From RFPW01 sp040401595 (GTDB taxonomy: Bacteria > Pseudomonadota > Gammaproteobacteria > Burkholderiales > Burkholderiaceae_E): 13,634 nucleotides of DNA. Location of the stretch: assembly GCA_040401595.1 (NCBI GenBank), contig JBBAOE010000045.1, positions 1-13,634 on the forward strand, read 5' to 3'. A program made the translations under genes and the position numbers. Below, piece by piece: positions 1 through 7,362 of the stretch. The notes beneath the pieces are model-generated. The model did not search any database and was not told the DNA's origin. It worked only from the letters and a program-made list of their open reading frames with translations. Every line of letters starts with the position of its first letter. Position 1 is the stretch's first letter.

Positions 1-641
1 AAACCGTCCAAAAACAGTTGAAAATTCGTGCCCAAATTGGTGACCAGATTCGTCAACGCATCAAACGTGTTCGTGAACCACAACGTCAACGCATCAACCA
101 CATCCGCCAAAGTCTTATCCGGATGGTTGACCACCCCCGTCAACAACGTCCACACCGTGTTCAACAAACCCTGCAACGTCGCCAACAGTTGATCCGGCTG
201 CGTCAACAACCCCAACAGGCCAGACAGGTCTTTCCACCACTGATCCAACGCATCCAAGCCGTTAGCGTGACCCGTGAAAATCTTCACAATGTCCGACACC
301 AACTTGTCGAGCAACGATTGCGCCGCACCCAACGTCAAAAACACTTCCTTGACCTTCAACGACCGCATGATCGTCGCCACCGCAGTGTCCACATCCGCAT
401 AGTCGGCGTCCGTTGTGCCGAGCAGGAACGGCTTGGTCATCCGCAAAGCGTCCAGCGGCAGCCGCCGCAACGCCCCCTCAAATAGGGGGATCGCGTCAGC
501 GAAGTTACCCAAGCTGATGTTCCGCAAACCGCCCATCATCAAGTTGCGGACAAAATCTTCCTGCAACGATTGCCCATACTTGTACGGCCCACCGCCGATG
601 ATGTAGGCGCCGTCGGGTGCGACTTGCCCTGGTGTGGTCAT
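1..641 (-). CDS. Minor tail protein, 3' end cut off by the window edge
   Basis: The frame is open from an ATG at 641 to the window edge with no stop, giving 213 complete codons. The start is supported by an ATGA overlap with the TGA of the upstream gene. The product begins MTTPGQVAPDGAYIIGGGPY. It continues with an amphipathic region (residues about 30-70, including GNFADAIPLFEGALRRLPLD) and then a long, leucine-rich, probably helical stretch (about 95-213) with repeated short DALT/LTNL-type segments. The GGGPYKYGQSL start followed by VRNLMMGGLRNISLGNF is, from my knowledge of the family, typical of minor tail proteins encoded downstream of the hub gene in L5-like and related actinophages. 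Such proteins often carry C-terminal receptor-binding or collagen-like parts, which would lie outside this window. Leucine is written mostly as TTG and threonine as ACG, as in the neighbouring genes. The role at the tail tip is inferred from position and resemblance. Confidence 0.8.
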   Translation of the reverse strand, partial: MTTPGQVAPDGAYIIGGGPYKYGQSLQEDFVRNLMMGGLRNISLGNFADAIPLFEGALRRLPLDALRMTKPFLLGTTDADYADVDTAVATIMRSLKVKEVFLTLGAAQSLLDKLVSDIVKIFTGHANGLDALDQWWKDLSGLLGLLTQPDQLLATLQGLLNTVWTLLTGVVNHPDKTLADVVDALTLWFTNTFDALTNLVTNLGTNFQLFLDG

Positions 642-1060
642 TCCTCAACCCCGCCCGCGAAACGGCCCTCCGGTGTGGGAATCATGCCCGCCTCCGCGAA
701 CTGGTTCAGTAGCGCCGCCTGCTCATTGGGTTGCAACTCCATAATGTTGGGCAGCCTTATCGGTTCGGGATCGGGTTCATCCATGTCGACCCACTTCCAC
801 GCATTGTTCAAGTTGTGTCGTGGGCCGCGCACCGGGGGGGACAACTTGATGCGCTGCTTCGGTAGCCGGCTGACATGAATGTTGCCGTCCTCGTCGGCCA
901 TGCCCCGCAGATAGTCGACGTGACAGAACCCGGCCTCGACGAGGTGCCGTGACCAGACCGCCAGGAACTCTGAGGGGATCAGCGCCGGCATCCCGTTCAG
1001 GGTGGGCATGAACCGTAGAGCCCAGGCGACGTGCTCCTCGGGGTTGCCCCAGTTGACCAT
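638..1060 (-). CDS. Small tail-tip protein, L5 gp29-like (Phage gene 29 family)
   Basis: This gene encodes 140 residues. The ATG directly follows the TAA of the hub gene, with no gap, and is preceded by AGGAA about seven bases upstream. The N-terminus starts MVNWGNPEEHVAWALRFMPT; the centre has PSEFLAVWSRHLVEAGFCH; the C-terminal third is acidic and ends in ...AGGVEE. It has no signal peptide or membrane segment. A protein of this size directly after the roughly 590-residue minor tail protein corresponds to gene 29 of mycobacteriophage L5 (Pfam 'Phage gene 29 protein family'). The molecular function of that family is unknown to me. The WGNPEEHVAWALRFMPTLNG segment is the most recognisable part. 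The stop overlaps the next start (ATGA), so the two are probably translationally coupled. A tail-tip structural or assembly role is inferred from context only. Confidence 0.75.
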   Translation of the reverse strand: MVNWGNPEEHVAWALRFMPTLNGMPALIPSEFLAVWSRHLVEAGFCHVDYLRGMADEDGNIHVSRLPKQRIKLSPPVRGPRHNLNNAWKWVDMDEPDPEPIRLPNIMELQPNEQAALLNQFAEAGMIPTPEGRFAGGVEE

Positions 1061-2836
1061 TTAAAGGATTCCTAACTGGCCTAAAGCCTGATTCGTGTTG
1101 CGGATCAGTTGGTAAAGTTTCACGACGGGGTCTTCGGGGTCTTTCCGGCCGATCGCCAACTTCCAGCCCTTCGGCCCATCCCCATCCCAGGAATAGGCAA
1201 TCCGCTGCACCCTCTCCACGAACAACGTGTCCGGGTCAGGGAACCCGCGCACCGACGTAGCCACCCGCGACCCCAACCAGAAATGCCCGTACCCCTCCTC
1301 CCCAATCAGATACGGGGCAGCATCAGAGACGGTGATCGTGTGCTCCACATGCGCCCTGGTTTCCCACATCTTCGACCGAATCGCCATCAACGCCGACAGG
1401 GTAAACGCACGCTCACCGCCCTCACACCATGATTCGTAGTAGTGGAACTCGCCGAGGCCCGTCTGCAAATGCTCCAACCCCGGCAGCGGCAACGGCAGGC
1501 CCGCCGCCCTCAAAGTGGGGCGCTCCGTGAACGCCAACAACACATCCGACACCAAAGGCAACACCACCGCGTTCACCATGCCGCCAAGGGGCGGCAAATC
1601 AATCAACCCCGAAATTGAACTGTTAATCGCCGAGGTCAGCAGATCAAACCCAATGTTGATGCCAGCCTCAATGCCCTCATTAATGCCGGGCATACTGCGC
1701 CCCCCGGTAAGGAAGCTGGTTGACGTGGCCTCATGATATTTGAACTCGCTGGTTTTGATGCCGGTGTATTCGCCGTCCTCAAACACCACCCACGGGGCTT
1801 GCGGTCGGGTGCCCAAAAATCCTGGGTTCCAATACTCGCCGGGGAACGTCGCATCCCCGGTCACGATGTCAATGCCCTCAGTCATCCCATCGGAGGCAAT
1901 GTTGACGATGGCCCGCACCAAGCCAGTCAACAGGCTGCCGCCGAACGCGGTCTCCGAACCCCACCCAGAATTGTCGGTTATGTCCCACACCAGCACGCCG
2001 TGGCGCAACGGTATCTTCTGGAACAGATCCTCCACGTTCGGCAGGCCAAACACACCCAGCATGTCCTTGAACGGGTGCGGATCTTCCCCATGCAAATATC
2101 GGCGGCACGTCATCGTCAACTGGGCGTCCGTCAACGTCGCCTTCGCCATGTCGTAAAACGACTGGAACCGGCTGAACGCCAACGTCAGCGGTGAGTTGTC
2201 GGCGATCAGGGGGAACGGTTTGACGATCTGCCGCCAGAACCGGGGCAGGAAGCTACCGCCAAACAGCCAAGCATGCGGGTCGAGGGGGTTATCCGGCAGG
2301 GTCCATAGTGACGTTTCAAGGCGGAATACGTTGGCCCACAACGTCATCAGCAGGCACCACTTCGCTGGTCCGAACAATATCCAGAGCTTCGGGAACTGCA
2401 ATTCTGCCCTCAGGAACGGGTTTGACCAGCAGTAGATGTGGCGTAAATGTTCCATGTCGTGGAGGAAGAACGCTTCGAGGTAGGTGTCGCCGTAGTCGTC
2501 GCGCACTACCCGGTAGTGGGACATGCAGCCAGCCCATCGGGCGCCCTGCTTATCGAACGTGACATGCACGTTGCGTTTGTCGCGGCCCTTGAACCCCATG
2601 ATCCAGCGGGCCAAATAGTGGTCTAGGGGGAGGACGATTTCGGCGGTGCCGACATCGTTTTCCACAAACTCGAAGTTCCCTGAGCGTTCCCCAGCGACCT
2701 CGCCGCGTAAACGGTAGTCCCCGTCCCACAGTCTGATTCGGGGTGGAGCTAACCGTGCCTGCTCCCACCGATGGCGTCGATCATGCACCGAATCCCACAG
2801 TTGCTGATGCTGATCAATCGTCGCTAAACCAGCCAC
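1061..2836 (-). CDS. Minor tail protein, Gp37-like tail hub / tip protein
   Basis: The 591-residue product starts at GTG 2836, one base after the TGA of the Dit-like gene, with GGGGAA upstream. The start MAGLATIDQHQQLWDSVHDR leads into a beta-rich region with RLWDGDYRLRGEVAGE and AEIVLPLDHYLARWIMG (about 30-85). That layout resembles the start of Siphovirus ReqiPepy6 Gp37-like tail proteins. A tryptophan- and aromatic-rich middle follows (about 130-230), then a glycine- and hydrophobic-rich segment with GINEGIEAGINIGFD (about 385-440). The C-terminal part (about 450-591) ends in GWKLAIGRKDPEDPVVKLYQ, similar to hub proteins that close the tail tip. Length and position match L5 gp28 (roughly 590-600 residues). 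By family knowledge these form the hub/baseplate platform around the tape measure C-terminus. No enzymatic motif is visible. Assignment as a minor tail protein is firm; the precise Tal/hub role is inferred. Confidence 0.85.
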   Translation of the reverse strand: MAGLATIDQHQQLWDSVHDRRHRWEQARLAPPRIRLWDGDYRLRGEVAGERSGNFEFVENDVGTAEIVLPLDHYLARWIMGFKGRDKRNVHVTFDKQGARWAGCMSHYRVVRDDYGDTYLEAFFLHDMEHLRHIYCWSNPFLRAELQFPKLWILFGPAKWCLLMTLWANVFRLETSLWTLPDNPLDPHAWLFGGSFLPRFWRQIVKPFPLIADNSPLTLAFSRFQSFYDMAKATLTDAQLTMTCRRYLHGEDPHPFKDMLGVFGLPNVEDLFQKIPLRHGVLVWDITDNSGWGSETAFGGSLLTGLVRAIVNIASDGMTEGIDIVTGDATFPGEYWNPGFLGTRPQAPWVVFEDGEYTGIKTSEFKYHEATSTSFLTGGRSMPGINEGIEAGINIGFDLLTSAINSSISGLIDLPPLGGMVNAVVLPLVSDVLLAFTERPTLRAAGLPLPLPGLEHLQTGLGEFHYYESWCEGGERAFTLSALMAIRSKMWETRAHVEHTITVSDAAPYLIGEEGYGHFWLGSRVATSVRGFPDPDTLFVERVQRIAYSWDGDGPKGWKLAIGRKDPEDPVVKLYQLIRNTNQALGQLGIL

Positions 2837-2837
2837 G

Positions 2838-3878
2838 TCAGTTCATTCCCCACGGCCGGCTCCACGGACGCGGCAACCGCAACGTCACCATCTGCCCCGG
2901 CCTACAGCCAGTGACGGTGATGTGGAAGTCCTTCTTCGCTGTGTACGGCGGAACAGGGAACCGGAACCGTACCCCGTTCATCCTGGCCCACACCTGGGTT
3001 CCTAGCACACTGGACACTTGTTCCACCCGCGGATCTGCATCCACCACAATGTCCTCACCCTTGATCAGACCGGGCAGGCGCAGTCGGCGGTTCGCCTTAT
3101 CCGAACCGGGTGTGAAGTCATAGTCGGGAATCACCCACTGCGTGAACGGGGCGCGTTGCCAGGGAATGGGAACGCCGGGGGGCCACGGTTCGGGGAAGTT
3201 CTTCACCGGCTCCTGCGAACCGGGCATCGTCCACTTCGGCCACACAGATTGGTCGGTCGGGTTCACCCCGCCCTTGCCGTCCACCGCATCATCCACCACG
3301 ATGTGCAGTTCTTCCTTCGGCAGGTCAGCCCACTTCGGGGTTTTCCAGTACGGTTCCGGGTCGAACCGGGTGTCGGTTTTCGTGACCACCGAATACACCA
3401 CGTCGTCTTCCCACCAGTACGGGTCGCCGGCAATGCACACCATGCCGACGTTGTTCGCGGTCTTCCCGCGGGGGTCGTGCTCGTAGGACACTTCCGGGGA
3501 TTCCCCGAGGCGCAGCTTGAGGGTGCGGGTGCCCGATTCGGTGGTGATCCGCAGGAATGAGTCTTTGTCGAATGCCCATGCCCGCCGCCACAGCGAGTCC
3601 CGTTCCGACCAGGACTCTTCGCGGTCGTGCATGATGGTGACGGCGAAGACGATGTCGCGGCGCAGGACACGGTGGTTCAGGTAGCGTGCTCCGGGCCAGT
3701 TCCCCGGCTCCTCGTACACCACTTTCACGGGCGGGTCGTGTAAACCTGTGACCCCGGAGGCGAGCCACACGCCGCGGTTACCGGCGCCGGGGCCGGCGAG
3801 TGTCCACCACGATCCGTCGCAGCCCTGAAGTTCTACGAGGGTGTCTGCGGGGCAGCCCGGTTCGGATAGCCATGACAT
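2838..3878 (-). CDS. Minor tail protein, distal tail (Dit)-like
   Basis: The 346-residue product starts at ATG 3878, three bases after the tape measure stop, with AGGAAG about ten bases upstream. The N-terminus (MSWLSEPGCPADTLVELQGC) leads into beta-rich sequence. An HDREESWSERDSLWRRAWAF segment near residue 83 and RTLKLRLGESPEVSYEHDP near residue 117 resemble the N-terminal Dit fold, where a ring-forming domain packs on the tail tube. A proline- and tryptophan-rich linker follows (about 185-250, with PEPWPPGVPIPWQRAPFTQW). The C-terminal domain (about 255-346) ends in PGQMVTLRLPRPWSRPWGMN. The position immediately after the tape measure gene and before the hub gene is where Dit-type proteins are encoded, and it corresponds to L5 gp27. 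The minor tail call is secure; Dit homology is inferred from position and pattern. Confidence 0.82.
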   Translation of the reverse strand: MSWLSEPGCPADTLVELQGCDGSWWTLAGPGAGNRGVWLASGVTGLHDPPVKVVYEEPGNWPGARYLNHRVLRRDIVFAVTIMHDREESWSERDSLWRRAWAFDKDSFLRITTESGTRTLKLRLGESPEVSYEHDPRGKTANNVGMVCIAGDPYWWEDDVVYSVVTKTDTRFDPEPYWKTPKWADLPKEELHIVVDDAVDGKGGVNPTDQSVWPKWTMPGSQEPVKNFPEPWPPGVPIPWQRAPFTQWVIPDYDFTPGSDKANRRLRLPGLIKGEDIVVDADPRVEQVSSVLGTQVWARMNGVRFRFPVPPYTAKKDFHITVTGCRPGQMVTLRLPRPWSRPWGMN

Positions 3879-3881
3879 GTG

Positions 3882-6539
3882 TTAGCCGCTTCCTGTGGCC
3901 GCAAGAGCCATCTTGGTCTGCTCGTTCTTCTGGACAGTCATGGCCTCGCCGATGCCACTGACGTTGAAGACGAAGTTGGTGCCGTAATCCATGCCCGCTT
4001 TCGCCAAACCGGTCAACGCACCGCCTCCGATACCCAAATCGGACATGAACTGGTCGGCGTTCGCCATCGCGAAATCGTAGGGTGCTTTCGCTGCGGACTG
4101 GAGCATCGAATCGTAGGTGGATGCGGTGTCGGCAACCCCCGCCCCGTACTGGCCTTGGTATTCGATTTGCTCCCGCTGCAACGAGATTTGCCGTTTCATC
4201 GCGTTCATCTCCGCGACGCGGGCATTCAACGCATCCTTCGCGGCTTTGTCGGGGGCGCCGTCTTTCTGCACCGCCAACTCTTTTGTCCGCAAATCCAGCA
4301 GATCCTTCAACGATTTCAGTTCGTCGTCGGTGGAAGTGGAGTCCACCGTGATCCCCTCGAACGTCAAGCCGTCTTTGAGGACTTGATTCGCAGAGTCGAC
4401 CACGTTTTGGGCCATGAGGGTGGCGGCGTCTGCGGCGTCCTGCTCTTTCGCGGTAATGCCGTTAGCGAGGCCGGTGGCTGTCCATTCGCCGTATTCGTGG
4501 AACAGTTTCGAGGGGGAGCCGATGCCGAGGAATCCTTTGACGGCATTGGCGACGGACGATGCCACGTTTTTGGCGGCTTGCACGGCGGCACCCACCATGC
4601 TCTTGATGCCGTTGATCAAACCGCGGATCAGGTCGGCGCCCGCAGACACCAGCAAGCCACTAAGGTCGCCCAACGCGCCAGTGATCTTGCCAGGTAGGCC
4701 CGAGAACCATTGGACAACGGTGTCAATGCCCCCTGCTACCGCCGTCGTAACCGTTTCCATCATGTTCGCAAACCAGCTGATGACGCCGGTCGCCATTTCC
4801 GCGACCTTGCCGACGATTGCGGCCGCCAAACCGGCAAACAGTGCAATGATCTCGGCGGTAAACGCCGCCAGTCGGGCAAAAATGTTGATCAGCGGCATAA
4901 GTGCCACTACCACTCCGACCGCAGCGGCCGCCACCTGGGCCAGTGCTGGAATTAGTGGAATGACCGCCTGCACAATCTGCAACAGTGGTGGAATGAGTTG
5001 GATCACGACGGGCAGCAACTGGATGAAAGCGTCCGCGATGACGGGCAGCAGGGTCGCCATACCCTGACCGAGGGCCGAGGCTAACGCTACGAACGCCGCG
5101 GTGATCTGTGGCATAACTGGGGCGAGAGCTTCTACCGCCGCCAGTAGCACTGTTCCCAGCGTGGTTGCTACCTGGGTGAGGATAGGCGCGAGCGCGGTGA
5201 CCGCCGATACGAGCACCGGCCCCAAGGTTTGCGCCAACTGGGTGAGGACTGGCGCCAACGCGACGACGGCGGTGGCGAGGGTTTCCCCCAGGATGGTGGC
5301 GATTTGGGTGATGGCGGGCATGATCGCGGCGAGGGCGGGTTGCAGCGCGGCGAATGCCGGCGCGAGGGCAGTGCCCAACGCCCCGATGGTGTCCGCGACC
5401 CCCGCCGAGAAGGTGGTGAGGGCGGGCATCGCCGCAACCAGCAGGTCACCCAAACCGCCGAACAGGGTGTTGAGGGGGCCACCGAGTTGTGCCATCGCGG
5501 TGCCGCCCACCTCGAACAGGCGGGAGAACAGGGACAGGAACCCGCCGACGGCTTGCGACATGCCCGCTAACGCGCCCTCGAAGCTGCCACTGGAAACCAT
5601 GCGGTCGATGACAGCCCCAAATTCGGTGGCGAACCCGCCGAGCATGTCCCGCAAATGCCCAAAGCTGTTGGCGCCCGCCGCCGCCGCCGTCATAAACGTG
5701 TCGGTGAACTGCCCCATGATCGGGGACAGTTGGGTGAGGAACCCGGCGGTGCCTTGCAGGATGGTGTTGAGGTTGGTGATGCCTTCCCCGGTGGGGCCAA
5801 TCAACGCCTGCGCGACACCATCGAACATGTCAGTGAGCCCGCCCGCGACGGCGGTCATCCCCGAGGTCAGGGTGGGCAGGAGCTTGCTGGACAGTTCCTC
5901 AAAGATGGGGGGCAGGCGGGTGGCAAAAACTTGGCTGACAGCCGCTTTCAGCCCGTCCAACTGTGGTTTGAGGGGTGCGGCGGCGGCTTTGATGCCTTCC
6001 ATACCCAAAGCGACGGCACCGGCTGCGGCACCGAAACCTGCCATCAGGGACGGCAGGCCCGCCAAAAGGCCAACAACGAGGCCAGTGGCGGGTGCCGCGG
6101 CAGCCATGCCGGCGGCAATCAGCCATCCAACCCTGCCCATGCCCAGGAATGTGCCGCTCATCCTGCTGGCTTGGGCACCCATGTTGGTGATGGCGGCGGC
6201 GCCCCGCCGCAGCCCGTTGTGGTCAACACCGATAGGCACATCCACATCGGCTGTGGCGGCCTGCGCCTTCAACTCCCCGATCAGGGCACGCAACTCCGCT
6301 TTCGCGTTGCCCTTATCTAACTGAACACCGACTTTCACGGCGTCAGAAGTCAACCCGTTCAGATACTCCCGAAGTGTTTTGCGGAACTTCTTCAGGTCCG
6401 GTTCAACATCAACCTTCACCACTGAACGGTTCTTCAAAGACTTCAGATACGCATACAGTTCCCGGCGGAACTTGGAGGTGTTTGGGCTGACCCGAACCGA
6501 TACCTGCCCAACTTCGGGCGCTCCACCGGGATTAGCCAC
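3882..6539 (-). CDS. Tape measure protein
   Basis: The 885-residue product starts at GTG 6539, overlapping the chaperone frame by eight bases. AAGGAGG ends five bases before the GTG, which decides the start. The N-terminus (about 1-110) is charged, with repeated KFRRELYAYL / KKFRKTLREYL helices. Hydrophobic stretches at about 137-185 and 540-600 could span membranes. Between about 386 and 545 lie 22-residue alanine/leucine-rich repeats such as TLGPVLVSAVTALAPILTQV. At 672-697 is the motif GIGSPSKLFHEYGEWTATGL, a hallmark of tape measure proteins. A glutamine- and lysine-rich coiled-coil region follows (about 730-810). The family sets tail length and passes into the host envelope at infection. 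At about 0.15 nm per residue, 885 residues predict a tail near 130 nm. It is the longest gene of the tail module after the fibre gene, and sits directly behind the chaperones as expected. Confidence 0.96.
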   Translation of the reverse strand: MANPGGAPEVGQVSVRVSPNTSKFRRELYAYLKSLKNRSVVKVDVEPDLKKFRKTLREYLNGLTSDAVKVGVQLDKGNAKAELRALIGELKAQAATADVDVPIGVDHNGLRRGAAAITNMGAQASRMSGTFLGMGRVGWLIAAGMAAAAPATGLVVGLLAGLPSLMAGFGAAAGAVALGMEGIKAAAAPLKPQLDGLKAAVSQVFATRLPPIFEELSSKLLPTLTSGMTAVAGGLTDMFDGVAQALIGPTGEGITNLNTILQGTAGFLTQLSPIMGQFTDTFMTAAAAGANSFGHLRDMLGGFATEFGAVIDRMVSSGSFEGALAGMSQAVGGFLSLFSRLFEVGGTAMAQLGGPLNTLFGGLGDLLVAAMPALTTFSAGVADTIGALGTALAPAFAALQPALAAIMPAITQIATILGETLATAVVALAPVLTQLAQTLGPVLVSAVTALAPILTQVATTLGTVLLAAVEALAPVMPQITAAFVALASALGQGMATLLPVIADAFIQLLPVVIQLIPPLLQIVQAVIPLIPALAQVAAAAVGVVVALMPLINIFARLAAFTAEIIALFAGLAAAIVGKVAEMATGVISWFANMMETVTTAVAGGIDTVVQWFSGLPGKITGALGDLSGLLVSAGADLIRGLINGIKSMVGAAVQAAKNVASSVANAVKGFLGIGSPSKLFHEYGEWTATGLANGITAKEQDAADAATLMAQNVVDSANQVLKDGLTFEGITVDSTSTDDELKSLKDLLDLRTKELAVQKDGAPDKAAKDALNARVAEMNAMKRQISLQREQIEYQGQYGAGVADTASTYDSMLQSAAKAPYDFAMANADQFMSDLGIGGGALTGLAKAGMDYGTNFVFNVSGIGEAMTVQKNEQTKMALAATGSG

Positions 6540-6969
6540 GCGAACCTCCTTGCTGAGCCTGTAAAAGTTTCATTTTTGCGGTGTGGGCGAACGAACCTGG
6601 GGTGTCCTTCTTCCGCCGCGCATCATCAGGGATGGGCATCGGCTTCGGTGGGGTTGGCCGGCGCTTTGAGTGCGCCGACACATAGGTGTATTGCAGCGAC
6701 CGGATTGCGTTCACCGCAGCCACCAACGCATAACGGGACTCATCCCAGCCGCGGAACTGCGGCCCACCCCTGCGCTGGGCGTAAAACCGTGACCCCGCCG
6801 GTAGCTGCGTAATCAGGGTGAGCAGCCACCGGGGGGACATATCGTCACGGTACAAATCGCGCAGATCGACGTGATACACCTCGAACAGGTCAGCGACTAA
6901 GCAGTCGCCGTAGTCGTCAATCAGCTGTCCGAGGTAGTGGCTTCCCCCGGTTGCGTGGTTTTCATCCAC
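6532..6969 (-). CDS. Tail assembly chaperone, -1 frameshift extension (gpT-like)
   Basis: This open frame overlaps the end of the upstream chaperone gene by 49 bases and lies in its -1 frame. The GTG at 6969 has no clear ribosome binding site, and the codons before the GGGGG run simply re-read the end of the upstream gene. I therefore take it as the extension made by a -1 frameshift, not an independent gene. Shifting at the run joins 110 residues of the upstream product to 137 residues here, giving about 247 residues (7274 to 6532). The extension contains LIDDYGDCLVADLFEVYHVD and the segment DDMSPRWLLTLITQLPAGSR, then a basic, proline-rich tail with RRPTPPKPMPIPDDARRKKD. In lambda-type tails (gpG and gpGT) the long product recruits the tube protein to the tape measure during assembly and is absent from the virion. 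Its stop lies inside the start of the tape measure gene. Confidence 0.88.
   Translation of the reverse strand: MDENHATGGSHYLGQLIDDYGDCLVADLFEVYHVDLRDLYRDDMSPRWLLTLITQLPAGSRFYAQRRGGPQFRGWDESRYALVAAVNAIRSLQYTYVSAHSKRRPTPPKPMPIPDDARRKKDTPGSFAHTAKMKLLQAQQGGSRG
6545..6551 (-). promoter_or_regulatory. Strong ribosome binding site of the tape measure gene
   Basis: AAGGAGG on the minus strand lies five bases before the GTG at 6539. It sits inside the end of the chaperone -1 frame. It is the closest match to the anti-Shine-Dalgarno consensus that I found in the window, and it fixes the GTG as the tape measure start. Confidence 0.8.
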
Positions 6970-7274
6970 CGCTCCAGAACGCGCATCGTCAACGTCACGT
7001 CGCCATCTAACTCTTTGACCAGGCGGGCTCCCTGATCGGCCACCATTTTCAGGACAGCGGTGGCGGCGTCGATCATGCCGTCCACATCCTGCTCCTCGCC
7101 CTCCTCAGTTTCAAGTGCCTTGAGGGTGTCGATCACCTTGTCGCGGGTCGATTTCGGTAACCGCAGAAGGTGACGCAAAGTCACAACAGTGCCGTCAGAT
7201 AACTCAATCTGCACGGGGGCGAACTCCCGCTCCACTTCCTCGCGGAGACTGTCCAACGTGAAAACATTACTCAT
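6921..7274 (-). CDS. Tail assembly chaperone, short form (gpG-like)
   Basis: The 117-residue product starts at ATG 7274 with GAAGGAAGG eight bases upstream. It is acidic: MSNVFTLDSLREEVEREFAP, then QIELSDGTVVTLRHLLRLPK (about 22-41), and an ALETEEGEEQDVDGM acidic patch (about 53-67). The layout (short N-terminal helix, beta hairpin with 'DGTVVTLRHLLRLPK', acidic helices) is the typical small chaperone of L5-like phages (L5 gp24). It sits between the major tail protein and the tape measure gene, and its 3' end carries a slippery G run from which the longer form is made. By family knowledge the short and long forms together coat the tape measure protein before tube polymerisation. The upstream 88-base gap carries a strong RNA structure that may control it. 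Confidence 0.92.
   Translation of the reverse strand: MSNVFTLDSLREEVEREFAPVQIELSDGTVVTLRHLLRLPKSTRDKVIDTLKALETEEGEEQDVDGMIDAATAVLKMVADQGARLVKELDGDVTLTMRVLERWMKTTQPGEATTSDS
6942..6950 (-). other. Probable -1 programmed frameshift site (CCGGGGGAA)
   Basis: On the minus strand the zero-frame codons read CCG GGG GAA. The continuing chaperone frame reads ACC GGG GGA, one base back. A glycyl-tRNA on GGG can slip one base within the five-G run and still pair perfectly. The predicted junction is ...TTQPG|GSHYLG.... The zero frame stops at TGA 6923-6921, 21 bases after the run. G-rich heptamers of this type are the usual -1 sites in tail chaperone genes of siphoviruses (lambda uses GGGAAAG). A-site re-pairing is imperfect here (GAA to GGA), so slippage of the P-site tRNA is the likelier mechanism. 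Confidence 0.75.
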
Positions 7275-7277
7275 TGT

Positions 7278-7361
7278 GCGGGCCTTCCTTCAGCGGGCCT
7301 AACGGGTTGAAGGTTGGGGGCGGCCAGGCCCGCTAAAGCTGCCGCCCCCAACCAGTTCAAC
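7278..7361 (-). promoter_or_regulatory. Strong hairpin with alternative pairings ahead of the chaperone gene
   Basis: This fills most of the 88-base gap between the tube and chaperone genes. Positions 7306-7324 are complementary to 7341-7361: 13 perfect pairs (GGTTGGGGGCGGC with GCCGCCCCCAACC), two unpaired bases at 7354-7355, then six more pairs (GTTGAA with TTCAAC). The loop (7325-7340) contains AGCGGGCCT as read in the transcript. This is an exact complement of AGGCCCGCT at 7300-7292, and its GCGGGCCT part also matches AGGCCCGC at 7285-7278. Those two copies flank and touch the ribosome binding site GAAGGAAGG (7291-7283). No U-run follows the stem, so it is not a classic intrinsic terminator. 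Possible roles are partial transcription termination, mRNA 3'-end protection for the tube message, or translational control of the chaperone. Role is inferred; the complementarity is seen directly. Confidence 0.7.
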
Positions 7362-7362
7362 G

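Noticed and set aside
51..94. Direct repeat CGTCAACGCATC near the left edge
   Set aside because: The copies encode the same short DALT segment in the helical part of the minor tail protein and have the codon bias of the gene. I see no regular spacing that would suggest a CRISPR or binding-site array.
3879..4697. Plus-strand open frame of 272 codons
   Set aside because: It is a shadow of the tape measure C-terminus; the product is rich in histidine, arginine and glycine without recognisable motifs.
5101..6324. Plus-strand open frame of 407 codons
   Set aside because: It lies wholly inside the tape measure gene. Its product is an alanine/proline/serine mixture with no fold-like pattern, caused by the G+C-rich repeats of the opposite strand.
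7306..7361. Intrinsic transcription terminator
   Set aside because: The stem is very strong, but no U-run follows it on either strand. I list it as a regulatory structure, with partial termination only one possibility.
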